DNA of 64,000 bases from Bdellovibrio sp. (lineage in GTDB: Bacteria > Bdellovibrionota > Bacteriovoracia > Bacteriovoracales > Bacteriovoracaceae): positions 124,001 through 188,000 of the forward strand of contig JACPIU010000010.1 of NCBI GenBank assembly GCA_016187935.1, written 5' to 3'. The first letter of the stretch is position 1. Each line of letters starts with the position of its first letter. The notes under the pieces were generated by a model, which saw only the letters and a list, made by a program, of their open reading frames with translations, had not been told where the DNA came from and made no database searches. Both the position numbers and the translations under genes were made by a program. Positions 59,952 to 64,000 of the stretch are shown piece after piece.

Positions 59952-60914
59952 ATGGATATACTTGAAAAACTTTTTTCTTTCATGCTTCCGGAACAGGCAA
60001 CCGGAACCGCCAGCATAATCGATCAAATTTTTTATGCAATAATCGGTCTTTCTGCTTTAGTGACAATCCTTTTTTTCCTTGTGGTTGTTTGGTTTGTGAT
60101 CAGATATCGACGCAGGCGCGAGGGTGAAAAAACAGGCACAATCACGGAGAGTCATAAACTGGAAATTGTGTGGACGGTGATTCCGACCATTGTCTTTGTC
60201 GCCATTGCCTTGTGGGGTTGGAGCGCCTATCGAACTTTGGAGCATCCCCCCGCCGATGCCTATCCCATTCGGGTAGTGGGAAAGCAGTGGGCCTGGGTTT
60301 TTAGTTATACATTGGACGGGAAAGAAATTCAGACCTTGGGACAACTCAATGTTCCCATCAACCGACCGATAGTTCTGGAGATGACTTCCTTAGATGTCCT
60401 TCATAGTTTTTCCGTACCGGCCTTTAGAGTGAAAAAAGATGTGGTGCCTGGGCTCAAGACTCAAGTCTGGTTTACCTCCAATAAGCTTGGCTCTTTTCAA
60501 ACTTATTGCACGGAATTTTGTGGAACGGCACATTCTAAAATGTTGGCGACGGTTAATGTCATGCCGGAGCAACAGTTTGAACGTTGGTTGCGGGATGAAG
60601 CGGCGGCATCCACCACCGCGTCTCCTAGCGTTTTGGGAGCAAGATTATATGAATTTAAGGGATGTAAATCCTGTCACACTTTGACCGGTGTTGATGATGT
60701 GGGACCGAGTTTTAAAGGGCTCGTCGGCAAAAGACGTGAATTTGAAGAGGGAGCACCAGTGGAGGCCGCCGATGAGAATTATATCCGGCGATCGATCCTC
60801 GATCCCAAATCCCAGATTGTGAAAGGTTTCAAACCGAAGATGAATAGTTTTGTCGGGCAGATGACGGATGAAGAAATTCATCAGATCACCCAGTTTATAA
60901 AGAGTTTGCACTGA
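59952..60914 (+). CDS. Cytochrome c oxidase subunit II with fused cytochrome c (caa3)
   Basis: The 320-aa subunit has two membrane helices at the N-terminus (AIIGLSALVTILFFLVVVWF and VIPTIVFVAIALWGWSAY). The CuA site is complete: DVLHSFSVPAF (His) and CTEFCGTAHSKM (C-x3-C-x3-H-x2-M). The C-terminal domain has CKSCHTLTG and an axial Met in KPKMNSF. The fusion marks the enzyme as caa3. It accepts electrons from soluble or membrane cytochromes and passes them to subunit I. Confidence 0.95.
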   Translation: MDILEKLFSFMLPEQATGTASIIDQIFYAIIGLSALVTILFFLVVVWFVIRYRRRREGEKTGTITESHKLEIVWTVIPTIVFVAIALWGWSAYRTLEHPPADAYPIRVVGKQWAWVFSYTLDGKEIQTLGQLNVPINRPIVLEMTSLDVLHSFSVPAFRVKKDVVPGLKTQVWFTSNKLGSFQTYCTEFCGTAHSKMLATVNVMPEQQFERWLRDEAAASTTASPSVLGARLYEFKGCKSCHTLTGVDDVGPSFKGLVGKRREFEEGAPVEAADENYIRRSILDPKSQIVKGFKPKMNSFVGQMTDEEIHQITQFIKSLH

Positions 60915-60938
60915 TGATTTTTACATAAGGATGCAAGA

Positions 60939-62516
60939 GTGGAAGTTGAAAGCAATTATTTAAATCACGAAAAAGGACTTAAGTCCTGGCTATGCAGTGT
61001 CGATCATAAACGCATTGGTATTCTGTATTTCATAGCGGTCATGACCTTTTTTTTAGTTGGTGGGCTTTTCGGACTTTTGGTCCGCCTGGAGTTGCTAACA
61101 CCCACCAGATTGTTTATGTCCTCTGATTTGTATAACAAGGCCATGACCTTACATGGTTCGGTCATGATTTTTATGGTGATCATTCCGGGCATTCCTGCGG
61201 TTCTGGGAAACTTTGTTTTGCCTTTGATGATTGGCGCTAAGGATGTGGCCTTTCCCAGATTGAATCTTTTAAGTTGGTATTTTTTGATGTTTGGAGCTAC
61301 CTTGGCCGTTTTGGCCATCGTTTTAGGGGGCGTGGATACGGGTTGGACCTTCTACACACCCTACAGCATCAGATCGATGGAGGCGGTGACGGTCATTCTC
61401 TTTGGCGCCTTTATCATGGGTTTTAGCTCAATTCTGACCGGCCTCAATTTCATCGTCACCATTCACCAACTACGGGCACCCGGAATGACCATGATGCACA
61501 TGCCGTTGTTTGGTTGGGCGCTTTATGCCGCTGCCATCATTCAAATTATCGCCACGCCTGTCCTGGCGATCACTCTTCTGCTCTTAATCGCCGAGAGGCT
61601 ATTTGGAGTGGGTATCTTTGATGCTTCCATTGGTGGAGACCCCATTCTCTTTCAACATTTCTTTTGGTTTTATTCTCACCCCGCCGTCTATATTATGATT
61701 TTGCCCGCCATGGGAATTATCTCCGAGGTGGTCTCCACTTTTTCACGCAAAACCATCTTTGGCTACAAGGCCATTGCCTTTTCCAGCGTTGCCATCTCTG
61801 CCATTAGCTTTTTTGTTTGGGGACATCATCTCTTTGTCAGTGGCCAATCGGAATTGGCCGGTGCCATTTTTTCTATCTTAACCGTCCTGGTGGGTGTGCC
61901 TACCGCCATCAAACTTTTTAACTGGGTCGCAACCATGTATCAAGGTTCCATTAAGTTGGATACGCCCATGCTTTATGCTATCGCCTTTATCGGACTCTTT
62001 CTGATCGGTGGTCTGACAGGATTATTCTTGGCCTCCATGGCCACCGATGTGCAACTTCACGATACTTATTTTGTAGTGGCGCATTTTCACTATACCATGG
62101 TGGGGGGAGTCGTGATGGGTATGTTTTCGGGCATGTTTTACTGGATGCCCAAGATAACCGGCAAAATGTACAACGAGTTATGGGGACGTGTCAGTGCGGT
62201 CTTGGCCTTTCTGGGTTTCAATGTTACTTTTATTCCTCAATTTATCATGGGCTCCCAAGGCATGCCCCGTCGTTATCATCTCTATGATCCCAAGTTTCAT
62301 GCTTATCATTTGACTTCTACGATAGGTTCTTGGATTTTAGGGCTTGGCATTGTGATTGCGATGATTGTCCTAATCAAATCCTTTAAAAAAGGATCAGTGG
62401 CGCCCGTTAATCCTTGGGGAGGCACCACCCTTGAATGGACCACCCCCAGTCCTCCGCCCCATGATAATTTTGCTCAAATTCCAACTGTAACAAGCAGGCC
62501 CTATGAGTACAATTAA
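60939..62516 (+). CDS. Cytochrome c oxidase subunit I (A2-type)
   Basis: The 525-aa subunit is the catalytic heme-copper oxidase core. It starts at GTG 60939 with AAGG upstream. Heme a and CuB ligands are visible: [27 protein letters not shown] (His and the cross-linked Tyr), GHHLFVSG and [12 protein letters not shown]. The Glu of A1-type enzymes (GHPEVY) is replaced by YSHPAVY, the Tyr-Ser pattern of the A2 K- and D-channel family known from caa3 oxidases. It overlaps the subunit III gene by 14 bases. Confidence 0.95.
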   Translation: MEVESNYLNHEKGLKSWLCSVDHKRIGILYFIAVMTFFLVGGLFGLLVRLELLTPTRLFMSSDLYNKAMTLHGSVMIFMVIIPGIPAVLGNFVLPLMIGAKDVAFPRLNLLSWYFLMFGATLAVLAIVLGGVDTGWTFYTPYSIRSMEAVTVILFGAFIMGFSSILTGLNFIVTIHQLRAPGMTMMHMPLFGWALYAAAIIQIIATPVLAITLLLLIAERLFGVGIFDASIGGDPILFQHFFWFYSHPAVYIMILPAMGIISEVVSTFSRKTIFGYKAIAFSSVAISAISFFVWGHHLFVSGQSELAGAIFSILTVLVGVPTAIKLFNWVATMYQGSIKLDTPMLYAIAFIGLFLIGGLTGLFLASMATDVQLHDTYFVVAHFHYTMVGGVVMGMFSGMFYWMPKITGKMYNELWGRVSAVLAFLGFNVTFIPQFIMGSQGMPRRYHLYDPKFHAYHLTSTIGSWILGLGIVIAMIVLIKSFKKGSVAPVNPWGGTTLEWTTPSPPPHDNFAQIPTVTSRPYEYN

Positions 62517-63150
62517 TTTTGAAAAGGGTGTCATTCCATCCCATCATTTTTCCACCGTGTCCCAAGAATATCATGCAGGAATATTGGGGATTTGGTTATT
62601 TCTGGCCACGGAAGTTTTAATGTTCGGCGGGCTCTTTGTGGCCTATGCCATTTTTCGCAATATGTATCCGAGTGTCTTTCATGATGCCAGCCAGTTGTTA
62701 GATATGCAATTAGGCGCAATGAATACGGTCATTCTCATTGCCAGTTCCTATTGCATGGCCCAGGCGGTTCACTATACTCAAAAAGGAGAAACGCACCATG
62801 CCTTCACTCTCATTCTCCTGACTATTTTGTGCGCGCTTTTCTTTTTAGGCGTGAAATATTTTGAATACCAACATAAGTTCCATGAGGGTCTTTTACCCGG
62901 AATGAATTTTACTCATGCCAATGCCACTCGGGAGATGGGGATTTTTTTTGGCCTTTATTTTGTCATGACCGGACTGCATGCCATTCATATTTTGGTGGGG
63001 ATCGGCCTCATGGCATGGCTTCTGTTGCGATTTAAAAGAAATGAATTTTCACCGCACTATTTTATTCCTGTGGATGGCGTGGGGTTGTATTGGCATATTG
63101 TGGATATCATTTGGATTTTTCTCTTCCCGCTGTTGTATTTGATTGGATAG
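62503..63150 (+). CDS. Cytochrome c oxidase subunit III
   Basis: The 215-aa product has five hydrophobic helices, the short caa3-type subunit III (seven-helix forms have about 260 aa or more). Markers: [20 protein letters not shown] (conserved Glu), [20 protein letters not shown] and [20 protein letters not shown]. The start overlaps the end of the subunit I gene by 14 bases. It stabilises the oxidase complex. Confidence 0.93.
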   Translation: MSTINFEKGVIPSHHFSTVSQEYHAGILGIWLFLATEVLMFGGLFVAYAIFRNMYPSVFHDASQLLDMQLGAMNTVILIASSYCMAQAVHYTQKGETHHAFTLILLTILCALFFLGVKYFEYQHKFHEGLLPGMNFTHANATREMGIFFGLYFVMTGLHAIHILVGIGLMAWLLLRFKRNEFSPHYFIPVDGVGLYWHIVDIIWIFLFPLLYLIG

Positions 63151-63159
63151 GAGTTTGCT

Positions 63160-63453
63160 ATGTCCTCTGAACATTCGCACTTCCATGTTGTTCCGGCGGC
63201 CATCAATTTCAAAGTATTTTTGGCCTTGATTGGTCTCACTATTTTAACCGTCATCACAGCACGAATTAATTTGGGTGGGCCATGGAATATTGTCCTGGCC
63301 CTAAGTATAGCTTGCACCAAGGCCATCTTGGTTTTTTTATGGTTCATGCATTTGAAATACAGTCATGCTATCAACCGAGTGGTGATCGGCAGCGCTCTTT
63401 TCTTTCTCATAGTCTTTCTGGGCCTTACCGCCACGGACGTTTTCTTTAGGTAA
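63160..63453 (+). CDS. Prokaryotic cytochrome c oxidase subunit IV
   Basis: The 97-aa small membrane subunit has three helices (FKVFLALIGLTILTVITARI, NIVLALSIACTKAILVFLW, VVIGSALFFLIVFLGLTATD) with FMHLKYS between, a pattern of prokaryotic subunit IV. It ends the caa3 operon 9 bases after subunit III. No heme A synthase or CtaB gene is in the window; these must lie elsewhere. Confidence 0.88.
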   Translation: MSSEHSHFHVVPAAINFKVFLALIGLTILTVITARINLGGPWNIVLALSIACTKAILVFLWFMHLKYSHAINRVVIGSALFFLIVFLGLTATDVFFR

Positions 63454-63545
63454 GTCATTAATTTTAGGTGAATATAAAATTTTTCCATCTATGGAACTGG
63501 CGCATCAATCGTTGTATGGTTTTTCCTTTTCTATAGGGGGATTCC

Positions 63546-64000
63546 ATGAAAAGAAGCGTGCAACTCATGTGGGCATTGTTGGCCTTAACTTTCTCGCTGT
63601 CGCTTTTTGGCCAAGATGATCCGAGTGGATGGAAGTTCTATCCTTATCAGGACCCTGGTTCGGAAATTGTTTTTCCCCAAGATGAAGGCAAGCATAACGG
63701 TATTCCCAACATGGAGTGGTGGTATTCAGTCATGCACCTGCGAGGTGAAACTTCGGGTGATCGTTATGCCGTTTTAGTCACACACTTTAATAATCACATT
63801 CGTCTTTTCACTGTTACAAACTTAGATAAGAAAGTTCACACTTCGGGCGCCACCATGGGGTTTCTCAATTCCGCCTCAGGCCATCTCGAACTTTCCCATA
63901 GAACGAAATACGGCAAAGATATTTTTCGCACCAAGCGTGGTGAAGATAGAAAATTGATTCCCTTTGAGTACGAAATTAAAACCCATCATGATAAAATGAA
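63546..64000 (+). CDS. Partial exported lipocalin-like protein (CrtC/AttH type)
   Basis: ATG 63546, preceded by AGGGGG, opens a frame that runs off the right edge (151 codons). The signal peptide is MKRSVQLMWALLALTFSLSL. The mature part has GIPNMEWWYSVMHLRGE, the EWWY motif of the CrtC N-terminal lipocalin-like (AttH) family, then VLVTHFNNHIRLFT, GATMGFLNSASGHLEL and a basic stretch. The C-terminal half lies outside the window. It may belong to a putative carotenoid or secondary lipid pathway, but many AttH proteins have no known role. Confidence 0.75.
   Translation, partial: MKRSVQLMWALLALTFSLSLFGQDDPSGWKFYPYQDPGSEIVFPQDEGKHNGIPNMEWWYSVMHLRGETSGDRYAVLVTHFNNHIRLFTVTNLDKKVHTSGATMGFLNSASGHLELSHRTKYGKDIFRTKRGEDRKLIPFEYEIKTHHDKM

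Overview
The window looks like the chromosome of a free-living Gram-negative bacterium with a moderately low GC content. Long branches are visible in every conserved protein. Exported lipoproteins, coiled-coil proteins and a caa3-type respiratory oxidase are plentiful, and the overall style suggests a Bdellovibrio/Bacteriovorax-like or other deltaproteobacterial-grade lineage. That assignment is an inference from gene content. No 16S rRNA or other decisive marker is present.

Positions 1-10590 form an accessory region inserted at the 3' end of the tmRNA gene ssrA (10591-10957, minus strand). Nearly all its genes lie on the minus strand. It holds the start of a membrane protein, a broken XRE-type regulator, a hipBA-like toxin-antitoxin operon with four regularly phased operators, a three-gene cassette of unknown function, a divergent tyrosine recombinase, an AbiE-like type IV toxin-antitoxin pair, an N-terminally truncated tyrosine recombinase, a hypothetical gene, and a RelE/ParE-like toxin with its antitoxin. 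Three degenerate copies of the ssrA 3' end (2406, 5577, 9680) divide the region into modules, as expected from successive integrations at ssrA.

From 11 kb onward the sequence looks like stable chromosome. An export operon (12122-20413) encodes a STAS protein, a TolC-like channel, a short membrane-fusion protein, an RND pump, a PII-like protein and a second, degenerate RND protein. Next come a metallopeptidase-TPR protein, a secreted coiled-coil protein with MNG repeats, recJ, a cyclophilin, an FAD oxidoreductase, a peptide-binding lipoprotein, a PilZ protein, rsgA with an FAD-linked oxidase, and tRNA-Arg(UCU) followed by a foldback element. After these lie an EF-hand protein, an APCDD1-like protein, a short PilB/GspE ATPase, a DUF4421-like protein, a secreted phosphodiesterase-family protein, a PiT phosphate transporter with its PhoU-like partner divergent from phoB-phoR, and an exported alpha-amylase.

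Positions 44.6-51.8 kb are dominated by exported proteins of unknown function, including a divergent pair with netrin/TIMP-like features and a FecR-domain protein. The last part is metabolic: a fatty-acid beta-oxidation operon (thiolase, FadB/FadJ-like enzyme, CoA-transferase), an MscS channel, two c-type cytochromes, and a divergent SCO1-CoxII-CoxI-CoxIII-CoxIV caa3 oxidase operon. Beta-oxidation would feed electrons into the respiratory chain that the caa3 enzyme terminates. The window ends inside a CrtC/AttH-type lipocalin-like gene.
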